This document shows positions 33,470 through 44,385 of a stretch of DNA of 64,000 nt, one piece after another (position 1 is the stretch's first letter; each line of letters begins with the position of its first letter). The notes beneath the pieces were generated by a model. It ran no database searches and had not been told where the DNA came from. It saw only the letters and a list, made by a program, of their open reading frames with translations. Position numbers and translations under genes: made by a program. Source of the DNA: Liopterus haemorrhoidalis (Eukaryota > Arthropoda > Insecta > Coleoptera > Dytiscidae); assembly GCA_963971575.1 (NCBI GenBank), contig OZ020612.1:31413916-31477915 (forward strand), in the 5' to 3' direction.

Positions 33470-33506
33470 ACTATTCTACAAGTTTTACATTAGTTTTTCA
33501 CTATTA
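33470..33506. other. 37-bp filler at the copy 1 / copy 2 junction
   Basis: Sequence between the truncated integrase and the inverted LTR fragment that matches neither. It may be a repair filler at a deletion or inversion breakpoint. Confidence 0.4.
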
Positions 33507-33568
33507 AAAATACATATCATGGGTAACTATAATAATATATACATATATGTCATGGGTGACTATAATAA
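33507..33568 (-). repeat. Gypsy copy 2 LTR fragment, left of Helitron 1
   Basis: Reverse complement of about bases 18-79 of the LTR (compare 28768-28829). It continues exactly at 36763 on the other side of Helitron 1. Confidence 0.85.
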
Positions 33569-36500
33569 TCTATATATATAAAAGGCAGTGTCCTGACTGA
33601 CTGACTGACTCACTCATCACCGCCCAGCCCAAACCCCTGGGCCTAGAAACATGAAAATCGGAGAGTATATTCCCTTCATGACGTAAGCACCCACTAAGAA
33701 GGGATTTTTCGAAATTCCACTCCTAAGGGCTGAAAAGGGGTGAAATGTGATTTCACGAATTCCTTAATATCTCTTAGGGCCGATGGGATATCGACTTAGT
33801 TTTTGCTTACAAGTATTACCCATACAAATGCCGAAAAACCAATTTCGGGATTTTGCCCTAATCAACCCCTAAAGGGGTGAACCTACAATCGGGGTGGATT
33901 ATACTTCTCATTGTATTTCCTGCGTTCGTTTAGTTGCAAGATTACTTTTTGGCACATAGGTGTCTTTTTAAAATATCTCGAAATGGTATTGACAGTTTTT
34001 TGAAATTTCACCCCTAAAGGGTGAAACGGGGTGAATTGTGATTTTAAGGTTTCTTTAATATCTATTAGGATCAATAAGATGTCGATTTACTGTTTGCTTG
34101 CAAAGATTATCCATACAATTACCGAAAAACTTATTTCAGGAATTTGTCCTAATCAACCCCTAAAGGGGTGGATCTACAATCGGGGTGAGTTATACATTCC
34201 GTCGTATTTCCTGTGTTCGTTTAGTTGCAATATTACTTTTTATCACATAGGAGTCTTTTTAAAATATCTCGAAAAGGTTTTTGTAGTTTTTTAAAATTTC
34301 ACCCCTATAGGGTGAAAAGGGGTGAATTATGATTTCAAGTATTCCTTAATATCTCTTAGAACCAATAAGATATCGACTTGCTTTTTGCTTACAAAGATTA
34401 CCTATACAAATACCGAAAAACATATTTCAGGTTTTTGTCCTAATCAACCCCTAAAGGGGTGGATCTACAATCAGGTTGATTTATACATCCCGTCGTATTT
34501 CCTGTGTTCATTAGTTGCAGCATTACTTTTTGGCACATAGGTGTCTTTTTAAAATATATCGAAACGGGTTTGACAGTTTTTTAAAATTTCACCCCTAAGG
34601 GTTGAAAAGGGGTGAATTGTGATTTCAAGGGTTCCTTAATATCTCTTAGGACCAATAAGATATGGACTTACTGTTTGCTTGCAAATATTATCCATACAAT
34701 TACCGAAAAACTTATTTCAGGAATTTGTCCTAATCAACCCCTAAAGGGGTGGATCTACAATCGGGGTGAGTTATACATTCAGTTGTATTTCCTGTGTTCG
34801 TTTAGTTGCAACATTACTTTTTAGCACTTAGGTGTCTTTTTAAAACATGTCGAAAAGGTTTTGATAGTTTTTTAAAATTTCACCCCTAAAGGGTGAAAAG
34901 GGGTGAATTGTGATTTCAAGGTTTCCTTAAATCTCTTAGGGCCAATAAGATATTGACTTGCTTTTTGATTACAAAGATTACCCATACAAATACCGAAAAA
35001 TATATTTCAGGATTTTGTCCTAATCAACCCCTAAAGGATGGATCTACAATCGGGGTGAATTATACATCCCGTCCCATTTCAAAATTTGCTTGCAAAAACT
35101 ACCCTTGCAAATGCCGAAAAACCAATTTTTTGATTTTGTCCTAATCAACCCCTAAACGGTGGATCTACAATTGGGGTGAATTATACATCCCGTCGTATTC
35201 CCTGTGTTTGTTGAGTTATAAGGTTTCTTTTTGGCACATAGGCGTATTTTTAAAATATTTCGAAATGTTTTGACAATTTTTTTAAATTTAACCCCTAAAG
35301 GGTATAAAGGGGTAAAATGTGATTTCAAGGATTGTTTAACATTTTTTAGGACCAATAAGATATCTACTTGGTTTTTGCTTACAAAAACTACCCATGCAAA
35401 TACCGAAAAACCAATTTTTGGACCAATAAGATATCGACTTACTGTTTGCTTGCAAAGATTATCCAGACAATTACCGATAAACTTATTTCAACATTTTGTC
35501 CTAATCAACCCCTAAAGGGGTGGATCAACAATCGGGGTGAATTATACATCCCGTCGTATTTCCTGTCCTCGTTTAGTTGCAACATTACTTTTTAGCACCT
35601 AGGTGTCTTTCTAAAATATCTCGAAAAGGTTTTGATAGTTTTTTAAAATTTCACCCCTAAAGGGTGAAAAGGAGTGAATTGTGATTTCAAGGATTCCTTA
35701 AATCTCTTAGGGCCAATAAGATATTGACTCGCTTTTTGCTTACTAAGATTACCCATACAAATACCGAAAAACTTATTTCAAGATTTTGTCCTAATCAACC
35801 CCTTAAGGGGTGGATCTACAATCGGGATGAATTATACATCCCGACGCATTTCCTGTGTTCGTTTAGTTGCCACATTACTTTTTGGCACATAGGTGTTTTT
35901 TTTTAATATCTCGAAATGATTTTGACATTTTTTTTTAAATTTCACCCCTTAATGGTGAAAAGGGGTGAAATGTGATTTCAGTAATTCCTTAATTCTTTTA
36001 GGACCAATAAGATATCGACTTGGTGTTTGCTTACAAAAATTATCCATACAAGTGCCGAAAAACTTATTTCAGGATTACGTCCTAATCAACCCCTAAAGGG
36101 TTGATTCTACAAACGGGGTAGATTATACATCGCGTCGTATTTCCTGTGTCTTTTTAAAATGTCTCGAAATGGTTTTATTAGTTTTTTACCTTTAACAAAT
36201 ATCACCCCTAAATGGTGAAAAGAGGGAATTATGATTTCAAGGACGCCTTGATATCTTCTAGGATCAATAAGATATAGACTTGGTTTTTGCTTATACAGAT
36301 TACCCATACAAATGCCGAAAAATGTATTTCAGGATTTTATCTTAATTAACCCCTAAAGGGGTGAATCTACATTCGGGGTGAATTATAGAACCTTTTGTAT
36401 TTCCAGCGGTTGTTGAGCTATAACATTCCATTTTGGCATATATGTTTTCACAGTTTGACAGTTTTCTTTCACTCCTAAAGGGTTAATTAGTATTTTTTTG

Positions 36501-36762
36501 TTAAAAATAAAAAATTCGGAGAGTACATTTTTCAGTATGAAGTAAGAACCCACTAAGAAAGGATTTTTTTAAGTTGACCCCTATCTGGTGAAAAGGAGTA
36601 AAATGTTTTTTCACGGGTTCCTCAATATCTCTTAGGACAGATGAGATATCGACTAGATTTTTTGTTACAAAGGTTACCCATACACAAGTTTAAAAACAAA
36701 CTACGGATTTTATGCCAATGAGACCATCAATATACCGTAGCGAAGCACGGGTTTTCAGCTAG
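33569..36762 (+). mobile_element. Helitron 1, non-autonomous, filled with ~290-bp tandem repeats
   Basis: It starts TCTATATATATAAAAGGCAG after A 33568 and ends CAGCTAG before T 36763. When removed, the LTR reads ATAATAATAGTAATATATA, exactly as in copy 4 (56757-56775), so it inserted between A and T as Helitrons do. A 5' GACT repeat and hairpin GCCCAG/CTGGGC (33622-33627, 33637-33642) lie near the start; CCGT-AGCGAAGC-ACGG, a small hairpin, lies 8 bases before CTAG. The body is about ten units of about 290 bp. There is no Rep/helicase ORF; the recurring frames of 60-87 residues are by-products of the repeat. Confidence 0.85.
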
Positions 36763-36779
36763 TAGTAATATATATGACA
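36763..36779 (-). repeat. Gypsy copy 2 LTR start
   Basis: Reverse complement of TGTCATATATATTACTA, the first 17 bases of the LTR, directly next to the polypurine tract. Confidence 0.85.
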
Positions 36780-36797
36780 CCTCCTTTTTTTTTTTTT
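36780..36797 (-). promoter_or_regulatory. Polypurine tract of gypsy copy 2
   Basis: On minus an A-run followed by GGAGGTG directly precedes the LTR TG. This is the plus-strand primer site of LTR retrotransposons. Copy 4 has a variant ending GGTGA. Confidence 0.8.
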
Positions 36798-36860
36798 TTA
36801 ACTAAATATGTAACTAATACAATTTACATTATTATAATTTTTAAATACCAAAGAGTTTAT

Positions 36861-38690
36861 ATAATTATTTTATTTTACTTATATTTCCCTGCTTGATATC
36901 TGTCTGGAAGCTTTACAAGTCTTCCACTACGTGTTCTAGTGGGCTCCGTAAAAATAAAAGAATTTTCTAAATATATATTATTTTTTTTTTTAATTTTAAT
37001 TTTAATGGCCTTTGCTACTGTGGCAATTAGCCAGGACAATTTTTATTCGAGAAAATTTCCATGCCTGAACGGGATTCGAACCCGAGACCTTCGCAACGCA
37101 GAGCACATGTGTTACCACTACGCTACGCCGGTCGGCCAATTTTCTAAATAGGTTTCAGAGAGATTTTCATCAGGTCTGTTATGATTCTGAACTTTATCTT
37201 TATCCGTAACTGGACTATCCTGAGAATTATCCTCTGATTCATCAGGAATTACGTCAATAAATTTTCTATTTCTTATTAATTCAGAACTATTTTTAGTTTT
37301 AATTTTATAAGCCCTTGGTATTCCTGGCCTGTCCACCACTATCCCATCCTCCCATTTATTATTATTTGGAAATTTTATTTTATTTCCAATTTGGTCTGTG
37401 GGTAACGGTTTCGTGCCTCTATCATAATAAGATATATAATTATTTTGCTGGTTTAGTAATTTTCTTTTTGTATTTTTTACATTAATTACATTAGGTAATA
37501 GGAACTTATTACAAACAGGTAAAATTCTATTTAGAGACATCAATAATTGAGATGGTGAGCCTAAATCTTTTTTAGGGGTATTGCGATAATCTAACAATGC
37601 TAAATAAACATGTTTACGGTCATCACAAGATTTCTTTATAATATTCTTAACTGTTTGTACCGTACGTTCAATCATACCATTAGACTGACTATGGTATGGA
37701 CTAGAAATAATGTGTTTAAATCGCCATTCGTCTGCAAATATTTTAAACTGACGTGAAGTGAACTGTGGACCACCATCTGAATATAATATTTTAGGTATAC
37801 CATGGCGAGCAAAGTCGGCATTTAATTTATTTATTACACTTGTAGAATAGGTAATTCTACTCAATAAATTTAATTCAGGATATTTAAAATAGTAATCTAC
37901 AAGTAACAAATAATTTTTATTTTGATATGTGAAAAGATCACAGCCTACTACTTGCCAGGGTCCATCTGGTACTGATCGCAACAATATTGGTTCTCGTTGA
38001 TGCGAACTCATGTACCTTTTACATATCGTACATCGGCTAATGTAATGATAAATGTCTCGCGACATTCCTAACCAAAACAAACTTTCGCGTGCTAGCGCTA
38101 ATGTTCTTTGTATGCCTTGATGGCTGTAATGAAGTCTTTTTAAAATACTAATTATTTGTGATTTTGGTATAATTAGCTTATTATTTTCGTAAATTAAATT
38201 ATTATATTCTGTTAAACTACTTCTTATTTGATAAAATGATTTCAATTCCCAATTATTAAAATTTTTTGGCCACCTGTTTTTTAGAAAATATGAAACTTTT
38301 TGCAATACTACATCATTTTTCGTAGCTTTTTGCAAAATTTTACATTTTTTTGCGCTCATATTTATATGTTCTTGTATTAAGCACACATGACCCTCTATAA
38401 TTTTATCAAGTTCTTTACTATCATCATTTCTTTCATTTAAATAAGCTCGAGAAAGAGTATCCGCTATATATAATTCTTTTCCCGGTTTATAAAACACGTT
38501 TAATTCATATTTTTGTAGCCTTAATAACATACGTTGTAAACGTGTTGGACAATCATTTAAATTCTTTTTAAAAATATAAATAAAGGGTTTATGATCTGTC
38601 TGCACATCTATCTTTTTACCGTATATATACTGCGCGAATCTTTCACATCCGAAAAGAATTGCCAGCAATTCTTTTTCTATTTGCGCCCAT
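36861..38690 (-). pseudogene. Gypsy copy 2 RNase H (partial) and full integrase
   Basis: From the deletion point at about 38690 the frame reads EKELLAILFGCERF, TDHKPFIYIFK, LYIADTLSRAYLN, then the complete integrase: GIQRTLALARESLFWLGM, CTICKRYMSSHQREP, GCDLFTYQNKNYLLLVDYYF, YSDGGPQFTSRQFK, SNGMIERTVQTVKNIIKK (D-D-E triad) and a C-terminal region with GNKIKFPNNNKWEDGIVVDR. The SINE inserts after LSETYLEN; beyond it (36960-36861) the frame continues with RTRSGRLVKLPDRYQ, a typical gypsy pol end, and stops. The integrase is the best preserved of the family here. Confidence 0.85.
36974..37137 (-). mobile_element. tRNA-derived SINE
   Basis: Minus-strand head GGCCGACCGGCGTAGC with an RNA polymerase III A box TAGCGTAGTGG (37115-37125) and B box GGTTCGAATCC (37072-37082), a short unrelated body and an AT-rich tail. 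A perfect 13-bp target duplication AATTTTCTAAATA lies at 36961-36973 and 37138-37150. The tRNA part lacks a normal cloverleaf 3' end, so it is a SINE and not a tRNA gene. It interrupts the gypsy copy 2 integrase C terminus. Confidence 0.85.
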
Positions 38691-39335
38691 CTAAAAATCT
38701 CTGTAAGGATTTTTTATCGCTTGGTTTTGGCATTTTGATTAAGGCAACTATTTTACTGTGGTCCGGTTTTACTCCTTTTTCTGAAATTACATGACCCATG
38801 AATACTAATTCTTTTTGTTTAAATTTACATTCAGATTTATTAAACCTAATATTATGTTTACGCGCTATATCTAAGACCCTTTGCAATCTTTGATTATGTT
38901 CATTTAAAGTAAGACCCCAAACTATTACGTCGTCTATATAAATGTCTACTCCCTTAATATCAAAGATTTTTTTAAATGTCTTATGAAACACTTCCGGTGC
39001 AAAATAAACTCCGAAAGGAACACGTAAAAAACGATATCTCCCAAATTTTGTGCTGAAGGTACAAAGCTTGGAGATTTCCTCGTCTAAAGGAATATGATAG
39101 AATCCTTGACTAGCATCCAAATGGCTAAAATATCGAGCAGCTGACAATTTTGAAGTTATATCTTCAAATGTGGGTAATTGAAAGTACTCACGTTTTATTG
39201 CCATATTTAGTTCAGTTGGATGTAAACATATGCGTAAACTACCGTCTGGTTTTCTAACTAGCACTGTTGGATTAACCTATTCCGTTGGTTCATCGACTTT
39301 TTTAATAATTTTAAAATTCACCATCTCATTAAGAG
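38690..39335 (-). pseudogene. Gypsy copy 2 reverse transcriptase, C-terminally deleted
   Basis: The frame 39264-38677 reads VRKPDGSLRICLHPTELNMA, FGRYRFLRVPFGVYFAPEVF and YIDDVIVWG, then GHVISEKGVKPDHSKIVA to SDKKSLQRFL, where it jumps to the RNase H at WAQIEKELL; copies 1 and 3 have about 330 bp more here. The upstream part has a TAG instead of Trp near 39280. Its N-terminal continuation is beyond insertion Z at 41741-41948. Confidence 0.8.
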
Positions 39336-39569
39336 CGTAATGTACCTGGGTTACGCGCAACGGAAACGTGCATTTAAAAAGGCCAAAGAATTTGAACCAA
39401 ATGTTATCGGATCAATTTGATTTTTTTTTTTTTAATTTGATGATAAAGGTTGGCTTCGTTGGATTTAAGAGTTAAAATTTGGTTTTATTTTTAATTTTCA
39501 GTTTTACAATGTCCTGTTTAATTCGTAAGACATAAACTGTTGACTATGCTTATTCAATTGACCGGTTTT

Positions 39570-41220
39570 TTTAATTTCATCCCTAAAGAGTGATAAGGGG
39601 TGAAATGTGAATTCAAAGATTCCTTAATATCTCTTAGGACCAATAAGATATCGACTTGTTTTTTTGCTTACAAAGATAACCCTTACAAATACCGAAAAAC
39701 TTATTTCAGAATTTTGTCCTAATCAACCCCTAAAGGGGTGAATCTACAATTGGGGCGAATTATACATCCCGTCGTATTTCCTGTGTTTGTCGGGTATTAA
39801 CATTCCTTTTTGGCACTTAGGTGTCTTTTTAAGATATCTCGAAATAGTTTTGACTGTTTCTTTAAATTTCAGCCCTAAAGGGTGAAAAGGGATGAAATGC
39901 GATTTCAAGGATTCCTAATATCTCTTAGGACCAATAAGATATTGACTTGCTTACAAAGACTACCCATGCAAATTCCGAAAAACGTGTTTCAGGATTTTAT
40001 CCTAATGAACCTTTAACGGGGTGAATCTACAATCGGGGTGAATTATACACCCCGCCGTATTTCCTGTGTTTGTTGAGTTATAAAATTACTTTGTGGCACA
40101 TATGTGTCTTTTTAAAATATCTCGAAATGATACTGGCAGTTTTTTAAAATTATATCCCTTAAGGGTGAAAAGGGGTGAAATGTGAATTCAGGCATTCCTT
40201 AATATCTCTTAGGACTAATAAGATATCGACTTGCGTTTTACTTATAAAGACTACCCATACAATTGTCGAAAAACTTATTTCAGGATTTTGTCCTAATCAA
40301 CCCCTAAAGGGGTGAATCTACAATTGGGGTAAAATATACATCCCGTTGTATTTTCTGTGTTTTTTGAGATATAAAATTACTTTTTGGCACATATGTGTAT
40401 TTTTAAAATATCTCGAAATGTTATTGACAGTTTTTTAAAATTGCATACCTTAAGGGTGAAAAGGGGTGAAATGTGAATTAAGGGATTCTTTAATATCTCT
40501 TGGGACCAATGAGATATCGACTTGATTTTTGCTTACAAAGATTACTCTGACAATTGTCGAAAACCTTATTTCAGGATTTTGTCCTAATCAACCCCTAAAG
40601 GGGTGAATCTACAATTAGGGCGAATTATACATCCCGTTGTATTTCCTGTGTTTGTTGAGATATAAAATTACTTTTTGACACTTGTGTATTTTTAAAATAT
40701 CTCGAAATGTTATTGACAGTTTTTTAAAATTGCATCCCTTAAGGCTGAAAAGGGGTGAAATGTGAATTCAGGCATTCCTTAATATCTTTTAGGATCAATG
40801 AGATATCGACTTGAATTTTGCTTACAAAGATTACTCTTACAATTGCCGAAAAACTTGTTTCAGGATTTTGTCCTAATCAACCCCTAAAAGGGTGAATCTA
40901 CAATTGGAAGAATTATACATCCCGTTGTATTTCCTGTGTTTGTTGAGATATAAAATTACTTTTTGACACTTATGTGTATTTTTAAAATATCTCGAAATGT
41001 TATTGACAGTTTTTTAAAATTGCATCCCTTAAGGCTGAAAAGGGGTGAAATGTGAATTCAGGCATTCCTTAATATCTTTTAGAACCAATGAGATATCGAC
41101 TTGATTTTTGCTTACAAAGATTACTCTTACAATTGCCGAAAAACTTATTTCAGGATTTTGTCCTAATCAACCCCTAAAACGGTGAATCTACAATTGGGGC
41201 GAATTATACATAACGTTGTA
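39570..41220. repeat. Array of ~290-bp satellite units within insertion Z
   Basis: Six units recognised by AATCTACAATTGGGG-type blocks spaced about 292 bp (near 39739, 40024, 40315, 40607, 40901, 41193). It is related to but distinct from the Helitron 1, 0 and 2 units (for example, a TGCATCCCTTAAGG variant). It lacks both Helitron ends. Confidence 0.8.
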
Positions 41221-41740
41221 TGTATAATAAATGTTGAGAACCACTGGTCTACAATGAGGGTCAGAGGCGTAGCAGGGGGGGGGATTGGAGAGAAACTTCT
41301 TCACACATATTATTATTATTACATTAATGATTATTAACATAATTTTTTGATGATAAAAAAAAATATTATTTCTACAAAATTATCTATAAAATCAGAATTG
41401 GTAATAAATATTAATCACTTTTCACATTCAAGGGCTTATTTTAAAGATAAAATTACTATATAGAGTGGTCCAGTGTTAAAATTTGTTATTTTTATTCATT
41501 TACTGAGTAACAGTGATGTGAAGTTAAAAAAAAGTTCAAATTGATTTGAACATATTTAGTCTATATTTTACGGTTCCGAAAAATCCTGGGTTGTTTTATA
41601 AATATGAGCACTTTTCCCTCTCCCTGTAAGCTACTTCGAGGTGGGAGAATTTGTGACCACACCTCCAGTGACGTATTAAAACTACTGGCCACCGCACCCC
41701 GCGGCCAACGATGGACTTTGGAGTTCGCTACATTACGACC
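41221..41740. other. Unique part of insertion Z with a hAT-like terminus
   Basis: GTTGAGAACCACTG at 41233-41246 is the reverse complement of CAGTGGTTCTCAAC, the terminal repeat of many hAT transposons, followed by GTCTACAA as a possible 8-bp duplication. I found no matching left end, so this may be an orphan terminus. The rest is AT-rich, with a G-run at about 41273-41283, and non-coding. Confidence 0.45.
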
Positions 41741-41948
41741 TTAAGAGTATGTCTCAGTTTATCAAGCAAGGTTTATCAAGCAAGGCTAAAGGAACGTACG
41801 CGTTGCAGCTACTTGTGGGTTTGCATTTCCTTTTAAATTAATATGGTATGAATCTGCAAGACAACCTATACCTTCAAATAGGTCACTATATTTTTTAAAA
41901 ACATCTACATCATTATTTAAAGTGTTGATCCTTTTTATTAAATTAAAA
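41741..41948 (-). pseudogene. Gypsy copy 2 segment between protease and RT
   Basis: On minus: NLIKRINTLNNDVDVFKKYS, DLFEGIGCLADSYHINLK, NPQVAATR, then LLDKLRHTL after a frame slip. It matches copy 1 at 31350-31530. It continues the RT at 39335 once insertion Z is removed. The piggyBac element is absent here, giving the empty site. At about 41949 the sequence flips to plus-strand copy 3. Confidence 0.8.
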
Positions 41949-41951
41949 AAC

Positions 41952-42830
41952 CCAAAGGAATAAAACCGGACCACAGTAAAATAGTTGCCATAACCAAAAT
42001 GCCAAAACCAAGCGATAAAAAATCCTTACAGAGATTTTTAGGCATGATTAACTATGTAAGTAAACTTGTATATGATGTTTCTACTCTAACGGCGCCTCCT
42101 AGAAATTTATTAAAAAGTAACGTAGAATGGCATTGGAGTAAAATTCATGACAATTGTGTTAATAAATTAAAATAAATTATAACTAGACGTCCCATTTTGC
42201 AGCATTATGATGTAAATAAACCTACAGTTTTATGGGTAGATGCATCTAAAGACGGCTTAGCAGCTGTACTGTTGCAAAATAATTTACCATGTGCGTATGC
42301 ATCGAAATCAATGACTGATGTTCAAAAACGATGGGCGCAAATAGAAAAAGAATTACTGGCAATTCTTTTCGGATGTGAAAGATTCGCGCAGTATATATAC
42401 GGTAAAAAGATAGATGTGCAGACAGATCATAAACCCCTTATTTATATTTTTAAAAAGAATTTAAATGATTGTTCAACACGTTTACAACGTATGTTATTAA
42501 GGCTACAAAAATATGAATTAAACGTGTATTATAAACCGGGAAAAGAATTATATAGAGCGGATACTCTTTCTCGAGCTTATTTAAATGAAAAAAATGATGA
42601 TAGTAAAGAACTTGATAAAATTATAGAGGGTCATGTGTGCTTAATACAAGAACATATAAATATGACTGCACAAAAATGTAAAATTTTGCAAAAAGCTAAG
42701 AAAAATGATGTAGTATTGCAAAAAGTTTCATATTTTCTAAAAAACGGGTGGCCAAAAAATTTGAATAATTGGGAATTGAAATCATTTTATCAAATAAGAA
42801 GTAGTTTAACAGAATATTATATTTAATTAT
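41952..42830 (+). pseudogene. Gypsy copy 3 partial RT and RNase H
   Basis: RT C terminus SDKKSLQRFLGMINYVSKLV, a TAA near 42174 (replacing a Lys/Glu region), then RNase H: VDASKDGLAAVLLQNN, KELLAILFGCERF, TDHKPLIYIFKKN, RADTLSRAYLN (usually IAD) and the linker LQKVSYFLKNGWPKN. A 25-30-bp AT-rich insertion at about 42825-42855 breaks the frame before the integrase. The start at 41952 is a truncation, without YIDD. Confidence 0.8.
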
Positions 42831-42859
42831 TAATATACATATTAATATTATTTAATTAC

Positions 42860-43562
42860 AAAAATAATAAGCTAATTATACCAAAATCACAAATAATTAG
42901 TATTTAAAAAGACTTCATTATATCCATAAAGGCATTCAAAGAACATTAGCGCTAGTACGCGAAAGTTTGTTTTGGTTAGGAATGTCGCGAGACATTTATC
43001 ATTACATTAGCCGATGTACGATATGTAAAAGGTACGTGAGTTCGCACCAACGAGAACCATTATTGTTGCGATCAGTAACAGATGGACCCTGGCAAGTAGT
43101 AGGATGTGATCTTTTCACATATCAAAATAAAAATTATTTGTTACTTGTATATTACTATTCTAAATATCCTGAATTACATTTATTGAGTAGAGATACCTAT
43201 TCTACAAGTGTAATAAATAAATTAACAGCCGACTTTGCTCGCCATGGTATACCTAAAATATTATATTCAGATGGTGGTCCACAGTTCACTTCACGTCAGT
43301 TTAAAATATTTGCAGACGAATGGAGATTTAAACACATTATTTCTAATCCGTACCATAGTCAGTCTAATGGTATGATTGAACGTACGGTACAAACAGTTAA
43401 GAATATTATAAAGAAATCTTGTGATGACTGTAAAGATGTTTATTTAGCATTGTTAGATTATCGCAATACCCTTAAAAAAGATCTAGGCTCACCATCTCAA
43501 TTATTGATGTCTCTTAGGCTAAATGGAATTTTACCTGTTTATAATAAATTCCTATTATTATC
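42860..43562 (+). pseudogene. Gypsy copy 3 integrase, interrupted by element X
   Basis: After a one-base loss near 42906, the frame 42967-43562 reads FWLGMSRDIYHYISRCTICK, GCDLFTYQNKNYLLLVYYYS (the core Asp region VDYYS has become VYYYS), YSDGGPQFTSRQFK, SNGMIERTVQTVKNIIKK and DYRNTLKKDLGSPSQLL. The C-terminal part after PVYNKFLLL is element X. The missing Asp is in the retroviral integrase core, at a non-triad position. Confidence 0.8.
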
Positions 43563-44385
43563 TGTCTCAATTTGTAATACGAAACTAAGAGGAAAATTTC
43601 ATTTTTTATGTTGTCTATTTAAAATATCATCTTAAGGTGGTACTGCTGAAATGGCACCTTTCAAAACATTTCACAATTCATATTTGACATTAAATTATAT
43701 GCTAATTTATTTTTTTAATTGAAAAGTATTTTTATACAAGCAAAATAAGAACATAACATCAGAAAATATGCATAAGAGACAAAATTAGATAAATATACAA
43801 AAAAACACATATATAACGCTTATGGAAAACTTTTAGAAAAAAATGGAACAAAATTAAAAAGAAGTGAAATTATAGACCTTGTGGCAGATATTTTTTCAGT
43901 AAATCTTGGTGTCCTTTTTGTTGTGAAATATAAAATAATTTACCCATTTCTATTTCTTTAGATTTCTGAAAGAGACATAAGAAAAATTTTAAATGAAGGT
44001 GCAGAAAACAGATAGAACCACAGACTACATGTTTCGGAAAGATTTGCAGAGAAAAATTTGGGATTTACATTCAAAAAATGAATATTTTTGTTTAAATATG
44101 TTATTAAATTTTGCAAAACAAGAATGAGATTTTAAGGGCAGCACAATAAAATGACAAATTATTATTATATAACATGTATTTTTGTTTTTTATATTTTATC
44201 ACGATATTTCATTGATAATCGTAATATTTTACTATTATACGAGTAATACTCGAAAGTTTGATGAAATAAATATAAATGTATACACTCAAAATATTTGACA
44301 TGTCAATCACAATTTTGACATGTCAATTTAGTAATAACCTCAATATGATGAAACTTAACCATACTTTTAAAAGCCAAAAGCCATT
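43563..44385. other. Left unique part of element X, non-coding
   Basis: AT-rich, no supported gene. Its last 120 bases (with GACATGTCAATCACA near 44304) recur at about 53715-53830 on the far side of the Helitron block, in direct orientation. Confidence 0.5.

Larger units (their letters stand above)
39336..41740. mobile_element. Insertion Z in gypsy copy 2 pol
   Basis: The host sequence around the LRHTLNEM codons is split, with TTAAGAG repeated at 39329-39335 and 41741-41747. The inner ends show a short inverted repeat, CGTAATGTA at 39336 and TACATTACG ending 41737. The 2.4-kb insert holds a six-unit array of the Helitron-type repeat and a hAT-like end. A 7-8-bp duplication would suit hAT or a related superfamily. 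No transposase is visible. Confidence 0.6.
33507..41948 (-). mobile_element. Ty3/gypsy copy 2, minus strand, 3' LTR to protease/RT junction, with three insertions
   Basis: From right to left: pre-RT segment 41948-41741, insertion Z (39336-41740), RT 39335-38690, deletion, RNase H and integrase to about 36861 (with the SINE), polypurine tract 36797-36780, then the 3' LTR start 36779-36763, Helitron 1 (33569-36762) and LTR 33568-33507. The LTR is cut after about 79 bp. Gag and 5' LTR are absent. Confidence 0.8.

Noticed and set aside
33470..33581. Integrase C terminus of gypsy copy 1 ending in GNYNNIYIYVMGDYN
   Set aside because: Those residues are translation of a short filler and the inverted LTR beyond a breakpoint, not integrase.
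37050..37137. tRNA gene on the minus strand
   Set aside because: A and B boxes are present, but the cloverleaf and acceptor end are poor, and it has a tail and a 13-bp target duplication, so it is a SINE.
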